Of a DNA stretch of 64,000 nt, positions 33,381-45,400 are shown piece after piece (the stretch's first letter is position 1; the number at the start of each line of letters is the position of its first letter). The stretch is from positions 84,395,991 to 84,459,990 of the forward strand of contig OX457036.1 of assembly GCA_949752735.1 (NCBI GenBank), read 5' to 3'. This stretch comes from Lumbricus terrestris. Taxonomy: Eukaryota; Annelida; Clitellata; Crassiclitellata; Lumbricidae. The notes below the pieces were generated by a model that was given only the letters and a program-made list of their open reading frames with translations, searched no databases and was not told the origin of the DNA. The position numbers and the translations under genes were made by a program.

Positions 33381-33489
33381 ATGCCGATGAATTCTCGATC
33401 AAGACATTCACTTGGCCGTTTTATGTGTGGTCTGCCTTTTGTCGAAGTCGTTTCGTTATGGATTCTAATGAACATTTCTACTTCAGAAG
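33381..33489 (+). CDS. Gene C exon 1: signal peptide
   Basis: The ATG at 33381 opens [14 protein letters not shown] and then an apolar core ending MNISTSEG. The donor is GAAG|gtgaga, phase 1. Internal ATGs at codons 3 and 15 are alternative starts. Confidence 0.82.
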
Positions 33490-36400
33490 GTGAGAATCGC
33501 CAACATTGTAAATCAGCGTTGTATGATATAAATCAAGTGTAGACAATTTTATCAGCTCAATGCATGATCAGGCACCTTAACGCCGATTCACATGATGCTC
33601 GACAAGTCTTGTCGAGCATCATGTGAATCGGCGTATGCCTACTTAATACGAAACCTGCCTTCACATCTACGCTGTCAGTGCCACAACGATTATGATGAAA
33701 ATTACTTAATTATTTTGCATATTTCACCACGTCACGAGGCTGATTTAGGCCTTTAGGTCCAATTCAACTGTACAACTTACCTAAAGACTAACACAATCGA
33801 CATTAAGAAAATTCTCATCAAGATTGAGCAAAACACTATTATGGGATTAATAGGCGCACCAAAAGGGACAAGTCCCACTGAGCAGGGGCCTAATTATTGT
33901 CATTGAGGTGTGCGACAAGATGACGGTCAATAACTAGTCATAGCAGAAATAAACATGAAGCCTATAAAGCATCCGATTTTACTTAACTACAAAACTAAAA
34001 TGACGATTTTAACGTACAATAGCAAACACAATCGAAAAACACAAACAAATTAAACTCGTCAAAGAGAAAAGGATAGATAGGCCTAGACCTAAACCAGCAA
34101 TAGCATGAGTGACACCTCCTGCCATTATTAGAACACATAGCACATAATGCACATTGCGCGCGCACATTAAGCTTAGAGATGTTTGAAATGTGTGAAGCTA
34201 TAGTATAGAACCCTTCGAATGTTTATTGAGAGCTTATTCCATAAGTCAAGGCCTTGGAGACTTTCCAAACATTAAAATACCACCGAAATTTCTATTACCT
34301 CTTTTTGAGTCCAGGATGCAATGTACGGTAGGAGAGAACTCAGAGAAGTATACGAAGCGAATCAAGAAGAGAGAAGATTATGGTGTATGGGTCTAGGTAG
34401 GCCTACATTGACTTATAGTATGTCTATTAAAATCTAATATGCGTAGTATTTAGGCGTTTAGGCTATATTCAGCAAATAGGGGAACAAGTTTGACAGTGTC
34501 CAGCTGATTTAGTGACTGCTCGAATGGTTTTTCTGCAGGATCCTTAGAAGGCTTAGAGCATGGAGATTTGAGATGGGCATCGTAGGTAGAAGACAAAATT
34601 AACTTACAGTAGGCTAAGTAAAAGAAGGATAGATTATGATGAAATACAGGTCAGTTGGTACATGACTCCCATGAGAGAAAAATATGAATTGTCTTTAAGT
34701 ATGCAAAATGTCATATCTAAATTCTTGGTCTACTTCTGGCCAAGATATAGGCCTCGGTAAAAAATAGGGTATTTTTGACCAACCATGATTTGTGGTAAAA
34801 TTAAGTGTAAATGTCGATTGAAAAGATCAACTAGATTGACAAATTTAATAAGCAGCATTCATTGCAGCCTGCTCTAGCGATTAAAGAGAAAATTATTGAC
34901 TGATTGATTGATTGATTGATTGGTTGATAGGTCGTCTACAGGAAAAGTACATTGGCTGCTTTTACGATAAAAGCCAGGCCACAGTTCCTGGCATTGTATC
35001 GTTTCCAACAGACGACGCACTTACTATAGAGAAGTGCATTGCAAAGTGCCAGAGACTTAACACAACCTACGCAGCATTTCAGGTAACGCACAAAGCAACA
35101 AAAGTCCTGATTTCGTTTAATACTTAGTTCTTCTACTGTTGAGATCACAGATCCTCAATTTACGTATTCTGGACAGTCGGTACTGATTCAGCATCAATTT
35201 ACATATGCTATTGGTCCAAATATATTATATATAAATTATATTTTTGTTTGTGCAATTGTTATAGTGCCCCTTCCAGTTTCCACTACTAAGAGGCGCTCAC
35301 GACTGCAGAGCGGACACTGCATCGGAGTTTCGCGCCGAAGCGCTGAGCAATTGCGAGTGAAGGACTTGCCCAAGGTCCCTACGCGGTGACTTGGGGTGGA
35401 TTCGAACCTCGAACCTTCCGGCTTCAAGAGAACGACGCCACCACTAGGCTACACCACCTCGCCCCACAATTTATAGATCTTGCATGCATCAGAATCGCAT
35501 CAGATAAGAGTTAAAACCATCCCAATTTTTGAAACAAACTGAAATAAATCATTTATAAGGGTATTTGTGTATATATATATATTTTTTAATATAGCATTTA
35601 TAATATTCTATTTCTGTTTATGTCTTTGTTGTTCAGAATGGCAATATTTGTCAATGTCGAAACGATCACGGTGTGCAACTTGGCCTATCAGACTCTACTT
35701 GCTACTTGCGGTGTTCGGGCAAAATGAATCAGATTTGCGGTGGATTCATGGGTCAACAAATGTCTTATTCATTATATGCAGGTAGACCATTATCAACTAC
35801 ATAAATATTATTGTTAGCTGTTCATTACACTAAACAGATTATGCTGTAAAATTTGATTTTTAATAGTTATCACGTTGACTAATGGAATAGCCTACATTCA
35901 CCAAGAGGTTTTTTTATTTGTACATTTTGCCTATTATAATAGATGTAGGCTACTAAAACGATAATAACAGGCCTAATTATTTATTCAGTATTAAACTTAG
36001 AAGTTCAGGTAAACAATTGGAATGTCTAGTTATTCATGGCTATTGTGTAGTGTGTCCAATTGGAACTTACGGAGCAGCGTGTGATAAAGGATGTCACTGC
36101 AAGCGAGACATTCCATGTGATCGGATAAATGGCAACTGTCCTGATGGATGCCATGGAAACTGGAGTGGACCAACTTGTAATATAAGTGAGAACTAATATT
36201 ATATCAAATTCTTATCTAATTACAGTAACGAATAACTGTGAGTGCGTTACTTTCACTTTGAGAGAGAAGCTCGAACAATAGTGGCAGAACTGTTTGTTTA
36301 TTCAATAATAATATTGCTTTAGGAAAAAGTCTAAAAATAAGCCTGCCTTGTCATATTTAAGTTTAATTACACGCTACACAAAAATCATGCTAACAAAGAT

Positions 36401-39400
36401 TCGAAATTCAATATACTTGACAGTTTCAAATTTTGACGGAGGGGCTAGATAATTTTTAGATATTTGAAATTCTTTCTTCCTCTTTTATAGTTTTTAGCCT
36501 ACTAACTGAATTAGCCGGCGTTGCTAGGAAATTTTGGTTTTTAGTCCCCATCCACGCCTGACCCCGCTCCCTCTCCGCCTTTTTCACACTGCCTTCTTCC
36601 ATCAGACCAGCCCGGGGTGCCCGGCGTTGTCTGTGATATGTAGGTTTTTCGTCCCAACCTAGCTCCCACCTGTCCCTGCGGGCGGGTTCGCCAACCAAGG
36701 TTTTCCGTAACAACCCATCTCCCACCCGTCCCTGCGGGGGGGGTTCGCCACCCCTCCGGGGTTGCAGGCATTTGCCGGTGAATTTTGGCTCTTTTGTCTA
36801 AACCCGTCCGCTCTAAATAATGTCCAGATGGCCTACGTACGACGACACGGTATGATATTAATTAGCGGTATCCATTGTCATTATCTTGTCTAAACTTGCG
36901 ATCAACCATTCATAATAATTATTATAAGTGTTTTAAATATAGGCCTAATTTTACGAAAACGCGCGCTATAAGATCGGCCGTCGGCGAAACGTGAGGTCAA
37001 GAAGTGATGACGTCATAAATTTATGTGTTCTCAAAAAGCGATCCGGTGATCAATCTTAAATACTGCGATAGCTTTCGGATAGAAAATTAAATGTTTAAAT
37101 CTCGGGAAAAGGCAAGATCTTTGGATCGCGAACCCCCTATGTTTGTTCTCGGGTCCTAAAAGTATTTTTTGTAAAGTTTAGGAACGATCAGTCTCGTGGA
37201 TCAGAGGATTTTTGACTACAAATATAGTTACATTTTCTCTTTTATAGGTATAGATTGGTTTATATCTTGTCCGGCGTGATCGCCCCAACAATTATTTTGG
37301 GTCAATTTGTCTGAGTTATTGCTCTTAATCAACTTTGGATGCAAAATATAAATTTTTGATCTGTTTGCTTGATCAAATATAAGAGACTGTATGAAAAAAT
37401 AAATTATTACATTATTTTGTATTAAATAGGCTATTTAATAGAATTGATTCTCTTACAGCGACAATTTCTCACCAGTACAGAGGATGCTACGTGGACAATG
37501 CTACAAGAGCATTGGAAGTTTGCATTTACTGCGAGAACAGAGGCTATGACAACAAAATCAACACAATACAATCATGCATTGAGTCGTGTGCTGAAAATAG
37601 CTACTCGTACGCCGGACTACAGGTAGCCTAAAACGACACACTTTTGTTTCCCGACACTAGTCTTTACCGCATTTCGAAATTGCTGTTGTCATAATATTGC
37701 ACTCCAACTGAAGCAGGCCCACTGCAACTAGAAGGTTCACTATCAACAGGGCGAATTTAAAAAGGGCGCAATCAAAAGGGCGCAATCAAAAAGGCGAAAA
37801 TGAACAGAGCGCATTGTTTTTAGAGCGCATGGTCGAAAGGGCGAAATCAAAAGGGCGCATGTTTAAAAGACCGCAATCAAAGGGGCGCACGTTTCCACCG
37901 TTGAAAGAGCCTTCATCCAGCTTCCCTTTCTTAAACATTATTTTCATCAATACAACTCCCATTTTCATCAATAAAAGAACCTTCATCCAGCTTCCCTTTC
38001 TTAAACATTATTTTCGTCAATCCAGCTTCTATTTCTTAAGCATTATTTTCATCAATCCAACTTCTGTTTTCATCAATAAAAGAACCTTCATCCAGCTTCC
38101 CTTTCTTAAACATTATTTTCGTCAATCCAGCTTCTCTTTCTTAAGTATTATTTTCCACCGTTGAAAGAGCCTTCATCCAGCTTCCCTTTCTTAAACATTA
38201 TTTTCATCAATACAACTCCTATTTTCATCAATAAAATAACCTTCATCCAGCTTCCATTTCTTAAACATTATTTTCGTCAATCCAGCTTCTTATTCTTAAG
38301 CAGTATTTTCATCAATCCAACTCCTATTTCATCAATAAAAGAACCTGCATCCAGCTTCCATTTCTGAAACATTATTTTCGTCAATCCAGCTTCTATTTCA
38401 CATGCAAAAGAACCTTCATCCAGCTTTCATTTCATAATCGGTTTTTCTTACAGAACTAAACTTCTTCTTTTCATCATTTCGTTTCAATCCAGTGGGCTTC
38501 AATTGCTCGTCGCCCTATTAACACAGTCTTCATTTACTCTTTTCGGTTCCTTTTGGTTTTTTAACTTGTGCCCTTTGACTGCCTTTCGTTGTATTCGTTT
38601 ACGCCCCTTTGATTGCGCTCTTTCGACCGTGCGCTCTGAAAACAATGCGCTCTCTTGATTTTCGCCCATTTGATTGCGCCCTTTTGATTGCGCCCTTTTG
38701 AAATTCGCCCTGTTGATAGGATACCCAACTAGAAGACTTTGCACACAAGTTCGCAAACATGTAGCCTAGTGCAATTTTACATCCAGAACGAAACCCATTT
38801 TAAGACAGGGGCGGATCCAGGGGGGCCAATCCGGCCATGGCCCCCCATTTCAAATCACCATGGGACGTGGCCCCCCCCCCATTCATGGTGGACCAAAAAA
38901 AATTTCAGGGTGTCAGTCATGCACAGGAGAATTAATGTATAAATGTAATTAAAATCTATAATAGAAATAATATATAAATGTAATTAAAATCTAATCAAAG
39001 TCTCTCACGCAATTGCATTGTCTTAATATAAAGCAACGAAATGAAACAATCTTATAACAGTATCCAACTATGATTTATGGCATGCAATGTATGTTATTCG
39101 TGTATATATTCGTAGTAAATTGTAAAAACATTAACACCAATAAACGCAATTATAACTAAGTACAACTTACTATTAATTACAAATCAAGTTAACACGAACA
39201 ACAGTGTTTGGGATGTAATTTATTTTTTGCAGATGCCAAAAAATTTCAGGGCGAAACATGTTAAGTTTTGAGTGTAGTCTATATGTGCAAGAAAATGCGG
39301 TGAATGATAACACATGTTTACTCCTTGTTTTTATTTATATCTTACTATATTTCATTCAGTAGTGGGAAGTATTTTATTTATTCTAGTCTTAAAAAGTCAT

Positions 39401-42400
39401 CAGTCTTTTAGAAGGAAAAATGAACACCTTTTTGAAGATTTCGGACGGTTCACTAAAAATTCATAAGTTTTTTGGGAAGCGAAATCGAACACCTTTTTTT
39501 AAATTTCGCACGGAATAATAAAAAGTCATCGCTCTTTTTGGACAAAAAATTAAACACCTTTTTTAAGATTTTGCACGGATGACTACAAAAAGTCATAAGT
39601 TTTTTGGGATGCTAAATTGAACACCTTTTTTTGAAAATTTCGCACGGAAGACTAAAAAGTCCACTCTTTTTAGACGAAAAATTAAACACCTTTTTTAAGA
39701 TTTAGCACAGATGACTACAAAAATCATCAGTTTTTTGGGATGCTAAATTGAACACCTTTTTTAAATTTCACACGGAAGAATAAAAAGTCATCACTCTTTT
39801 TAGTCGAAAAATTAAACACCTTTTTTAAGAATTCGCACGCATGACTACAAAAAGTTATCAGTTTTTTGGGATGCGAAATTGAACACCTTTTTTTGAAAAT
39901 TTCGCACGGAAGACTAAAAAGTCATCACTCTTTTTAGACGAAAAATTAAACACCTTTTTTAAAATTTCGCACGGATGACCAAAAAATGTCATCAGTTTTT
40001 TGGGAAGGAAAATTGAACACCCTTTTTGAAGATTTCCGGCGGATTACTTAAAAAAGAACATCTAGTTTTCGGGAAAGAAGTTTTTAAGTAAAGTCTATAT
40101 TTATTGAGACCTTATGGCACTCTTATAAGCACTGAAAAGTACAGCTATTTTGTTAAGATAACAGCTTAAAATGCTACCATTGCAATGTGAAAATTCAAAA
40201 AGTTTCTGGTGGGGAGGGGCGTATCCCCTCCCCACACCCCTCCCCTACCACTCTCGGTGCTGCGCGCCTCATGTTTGTCTTCAGACGGTCAATTATCTAC
40301 CCCTCCGGAAACCTCAATCCCGCCAGAGGTGGGGGCTAAATTAAACTCTGGTTTCGGCCAAAAACGAGTAAAATAGTTAATCAGATTTTTCAGCGATAGA
40401 TCAACGAAAAATTTTCCGACCCCAGCCCAAAAATTGTTTGGCCCCCTCTTCGAAACGTTCTGGATCCGCCACTGTTTTAAGACGAGGAATATTTTATCGA
40501 GATCGTTAAAAGGTAGTAGAGACCACATTGTGATTAGAACAATTAGTTCAATATCATCAAAAGTATGCATGGCCAGTAGCGTAACTTACTTTTTGTGGGC
40601 CCGTGTTCAGGCCGCAGGGGTCTCGCATTGGACCCCCTGTTTGGCCCTGTTAGGCTGGTATCTTTTCGTTCCTGCAATGAAGATTAAAAAACTAATCTAT
40701 GGCATTTGCTATTAGACCCAACATAGGCCTATGTAATACAACTCACTCAGAAAAATACATGAATGCTGCAGCTGCACGAATGAGACAGATAAACTAAAGT
40801 ACTATAGGTCTGACTGCAGTGATTTCCCAGTAGAATTTAAAATCTTTCACGTTGCAGACTTTTCCCACTTAGGCTATTATTAGCTGCCTACTTCAAACAA
40901 TGTCATGGCATCATAGAGTTTTCTTTGTAGCATTTGTGTCAGCCAAAAAATTCAACCATCTATTAATTCCGGTCCATATCTTGCAATTTGAACACCAAAA
41001 ACGATACAATCATCAATTTTTCATAGTAGGCCCTACCTAAAAATAAGTTAGCAATATTCTTTACAAGTGCAAAAATTGGGGCAAATACGTGATTCCCTAC
41101 TCCCTAGAACCCTGATTCACACTTGCTCAATTTGGTGTCTGCCTGATTTTGGGGTGATAGCTGAGAAGATTTGACAGCAGTGCGACAATTGTTGAAAAAT
41201 AACTGGGGGTTATGCTATGATCCACGTGGAGTTGGGTTGTGAAAAGGTGAAAAGACTTAACTATGTGACCCTATGAAAGACTAGCGAGGTTTGAACGACC
41301 TCAAACTCCCGGGAAATTCTCACTCTGGTTGAGGGATATGTCAGTTTACTACCGTTACTATATCCACATTATCCAGCATATGGCTGAAATACACGAGCAT
41401 GCCTATGACAAGTATGAAGTTTCTGCGGCGCACCATTTAATTGTAATACAAGAAAGTGGCAGATAGGCGGATATGATCACAGTCACGGTAGTCACCTATG
41501 ACCTATCCTAAACGGTAGCAAAGGCCCGCCTTAGATCTTTGCATAGGAAAGCTTGTGAACGAAAATCAGATGCGGGTTTGATTCGTTTACTGTTGTCAGC
41601 TTAAAACTGAATTAGACCTATTATTTATTGTCGTTCACACACATTAGCGTAATTGCGCAATCAAGTTTTGACCGTCATGACCCGAGACGAAAAACAAGTT
41701 CAAGGGAATTCAGTATAGGCGTGCCTGCCTGCCTGCCTGTTTGCCTGCCTGCCTGCCTGCACGGCAGTTGACAGACGTCAGGAAAGTAGAGAAGTAGCCT
41801 AATGCAAGTATGTTCATAAAAACTACATAATTATGTCACAACATAATGTGAATTACTAATTAGGTTAGATTATAGGCTAATAACTCAACAATCTCTGTGG
41901 GGCCCTGGAGGTCGTGGGCCGTGTGTTTGGCACACATTGCACACATGGTAGCTACGCCACTGTGCATGGCTCATATGGCGCCATTATTATAACAGCAGCA
42001 GTCTGGGCTGCCACTGGGAGTCAGAGCTCTGCGCCGACTTGACAGTATCAGCGGCGGCGCGCCGGTCATTTATGGTCGGCGGCGGCGGCGGCGGCGACGG
42101 CGGCGCGCCGACAGACAAAAATCGGCGACGGCGGCGTCCTCAAAATGTCGGCTTCGGCGGAGCGGCGCGGCGTCGTGGAATTAGTTCTCCAGGGTCGCAT
42201 ACTTATTTAATTTCTTTACAAAAGCAACCTATGTTATAAAGATATGCGTGATCAGCAATTATTTTTGGCAATTTTTTCTGATCTTATATTAATATTCGTG
42301 ATCATGAGAAACAATTATTCTCAGAATAGACGTTTAATTAAAAAATTCTACAAAGGCTTGATTTACAAACCTCGTGACAAACTTTTCAAATCCAGGCATC

Positions 42401-45400
42401 CCGCTTACGTAACATAATGATAGAAGTTAAAGGACTGTTTGCGTAGTGGCGGCGCTACCTGCCTATTTTACTGTTGACCTGCGCTTCGACCCATCACAAA
42501 TTCTTGAGACCCATTTTCACCTCCAGCGCCGTTTGATGTCAGGCTGTGATGGAGGTGATGCTTATGATGATGTGGATGGGTTGGTGGAGGATGGTATTGC
42601 GCAGGATAGATTCCATACGTCTTCTACCCCATTCCACTTCACGTCCGCCTCCGCCTCCGAAAGATCCATCCATTTCCGAGACATGTTTCCATTGCATACA
42701 TCACTTCACTTTTAGCAATTTCAACATTCTGGCCGCCATTTTCCCGCCATTTTGGTTTTCTTCCAGTGCTACATATGTGTCTTTGATTCCATTGCATGCC
42801 TAGAACCCATACATCTTAATTTTAATTGCAAAATCGTGTTCATATCACATACAATACCCGACTTACAGCCTTTTAAGCAATAGACCGCCATTTTTTCCGC
42901 CATCTTGTTTTTCCCATGCAACCGCTAAAAATCAAGCTTGCTAACCACGATTTTCGTTCTCAGGAGGGACGAATTAGTCTAGAAAAGCATGTTAGCAATA
43001 TATTACATGATTTGCTCCTAAGAGTATCATTTCCAGATTCCATGCCTAGTCCAATTGGCGGCCATCTTTTTTCCCGCCAAAATTAGCCCACTTGCCGTGG
43101 TGCGATTTTTGGCAACTTTTAGTATGTTCATCACCAGACCCAATACACCATAAAATCATCATCAAACGCTTTCTTGCAATTTGTTCCGGGTTCACCGAAG
43201 TTTTTTCGTAGATTGACCCGACTATAGATGTGTGACTTAGAAATATTACTTGACCTGGAGCAGACCTTATCTCTGCAATTCAAAACAATACGGCAATAAT
43301 GAAGTCGAACGCGTTTTACCATCTGCATCACATTCGTACCATTCGCCATTCCAAAATCTGCTTCTACCTGATGTTTGCACTAATATTGATCGAGGTAACG
43401 TCATTTATGGGATATCATAGTCTTTCGATTAATCAACTTTAATCTTTTTAAAATGTTTGGTATGGCCATGTCACGTGATTGAAAAGGAAATCGACATTTA
43501 GCTCCTTGTGTGTCCAGTTCTGCATAATTTTATGCGAGATACATTTCCGATTGCTCCAGCATCGGCCACCTCCCGGACTGCGATCACATCGGACTACTCT
43601 TTTGAACAACCCTTCTGACTTGACACAGCGCTCGTGAATAGGCTGGTGCCCTGCGCTTGGGTTTCGAGTGGCGATCCAGAAATGTATTAGTGTAGGCCTA
43701 GTGTTAAGAGTGCTGGACTGTTAATTATTGTGGGATCGTGGTTCAAACCTCTGTCACGGAAATGTGTTGTCCACGCACCTATCACGTTGGAACCATTGAT
43801 TCTCACCGAAAAGGAGCAACGTCGTGGCCGGTGAGTAGACATCATGGTAGGCATACTTGGGTGGGTTTGGAATACCGGATGCTGTGGTATTTAGGCTTAC
43901 ATACAGAGTTCTAACACAGGTTACACGTCTTTTGAGTCATTTCAAACCACTGTTATACTATGTTTTGTTTCAGTATTATTGGGCATGTTTCTGCGGTGAG
44001 AGATATGACAGATATGGAACATCGAAAGCAGCTTGCACAACACCGTGTTCTGGAGACAAAAACACAATGTGCGGCGGTGCATATGCCAATAGCGTATATT
44101 CTGGTCAGTCATTCACTATAACATTCTAATTATTTATGAGTATTGTTTTCTTCTTTCACATCACTGGCGACTCTGACCATAATATTAAACTGCCGAAATA
44201 TGTAGAAGAGATTATTATTTTCTTGGGTTTTCGTCAACTTTCCGTTGTGCAGTTTATTTCGATATGATTAGGCCTATCTACAATAACAAGGTCATGATGT
44301 AGCCTAGCCTATTCACACTATTCAGTTTATCTTCTATTTTTCCATCTTTGTGTCTCTGCGTCTCCTTTACTATGCGCAGCAGAGTCTAAGCTTAGGCCTA
44401 CAATCCCTACATGCTCGTCTACAAATTTGCAGGAATCCCGATGATGTCGCAATTGGACTGTGTACTAGTGTGTATACCTTATGCAGTTGGGCCATAGATT
44501 ACAAAGTTCATGATTAATACATTTCAAAATATATTTTGTAATTGACTGTATAGGCCTACATGTGTAAATGATCATAGTGGACAATGCAGATATAATATCG
44601 TACGGTCGCAATTCGTAGGCCTACTCGCGTTATTCCAATTGTAATTTTTAATTCTGTGGTAAAGCTTAAAGTGCGTTTGCGTTAGAGACCCGTGACTGCT
44701 GTGATTTGAAATCTGAGGATTTGTGTCGCCGATAAGCTTACTGCTTATACGATGCAAGCGATTTTTAATAACGTCAGGTAACCAGGTTCATTGGCAGAAA
44801 AATGATGCTGTAGCAATCGGAAATGTATCTCGCATAAAATTATGCAGAACTGGAGAAACAAAGAATTCATCAATTGGGACTTGCTCCGAGGCATCTTTGT
44901 GATCTTGTACTTCGCCCCATTTCTACCACTATTAACTAAGTCTTCACTCATGGGCGAAGACTTGGGCGGAGACTTGCGGGGGACGAAAACGAGCGGCTGA
45001 AGATTTTGGCAGTGGCGGCGCCAGACACTTTTTGTAGCCAGGGCATAGCCAGGGCAGTCATATAAGTAACCAGGGCAGAGGGCAAGTCGCGTAGCCTACA
45101 GTAACTCGGTATCACGGGTTTACATAGGCCTCTAATTTGGCGCTTAATATATATTATAATTATTCTGCACTGAGAAATATGCATTGTAGGCCCCTATCTA
45201 TAGTGAAATTCACTGAAAACTGGTTGTGCTGCATAATTTTTTCCACTCATTTTAATTGTAAGCTTGACACTCAAGATCTTACGTTGTCAATTCATAAATA
45301 ATTTATATTAACCTGGTTACGCAGAGGAATGGCTCTACGTAGAAATAAGCCGTTTTGACATTTCAATGTAGGTCAGGTCACTCCTCTCCTTGTTGTGCCG

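Larger units (their letters stand above)
43513..44854. repeat. 50-bp inverted repeat flanking gene C exon 6
   Basis: 43513-43562 and 44805-44854 are reverse complements with one mismatch, including CAGTTCTGCATAATTTTATG. Exon 6 lies between them. Confidence 0.88.

Noticed and set aside
35251..35466. tRNA-like A and B boxes considered as a tRNA gene
   Set aside because: The head is followed by a SINE body and tail and occurs at several loci. It does not keep a full cloverleaf.
37814..38367. Open frames with repeated PFLNIIFIN and similar
   Set aside because: They are translations of the 120-bp tandem units inside a non-coding transposon.
42039..42239. Gly/Arg-rich frame
   Set aside because: It comes from GGC low-complexity DNA inside an intron.
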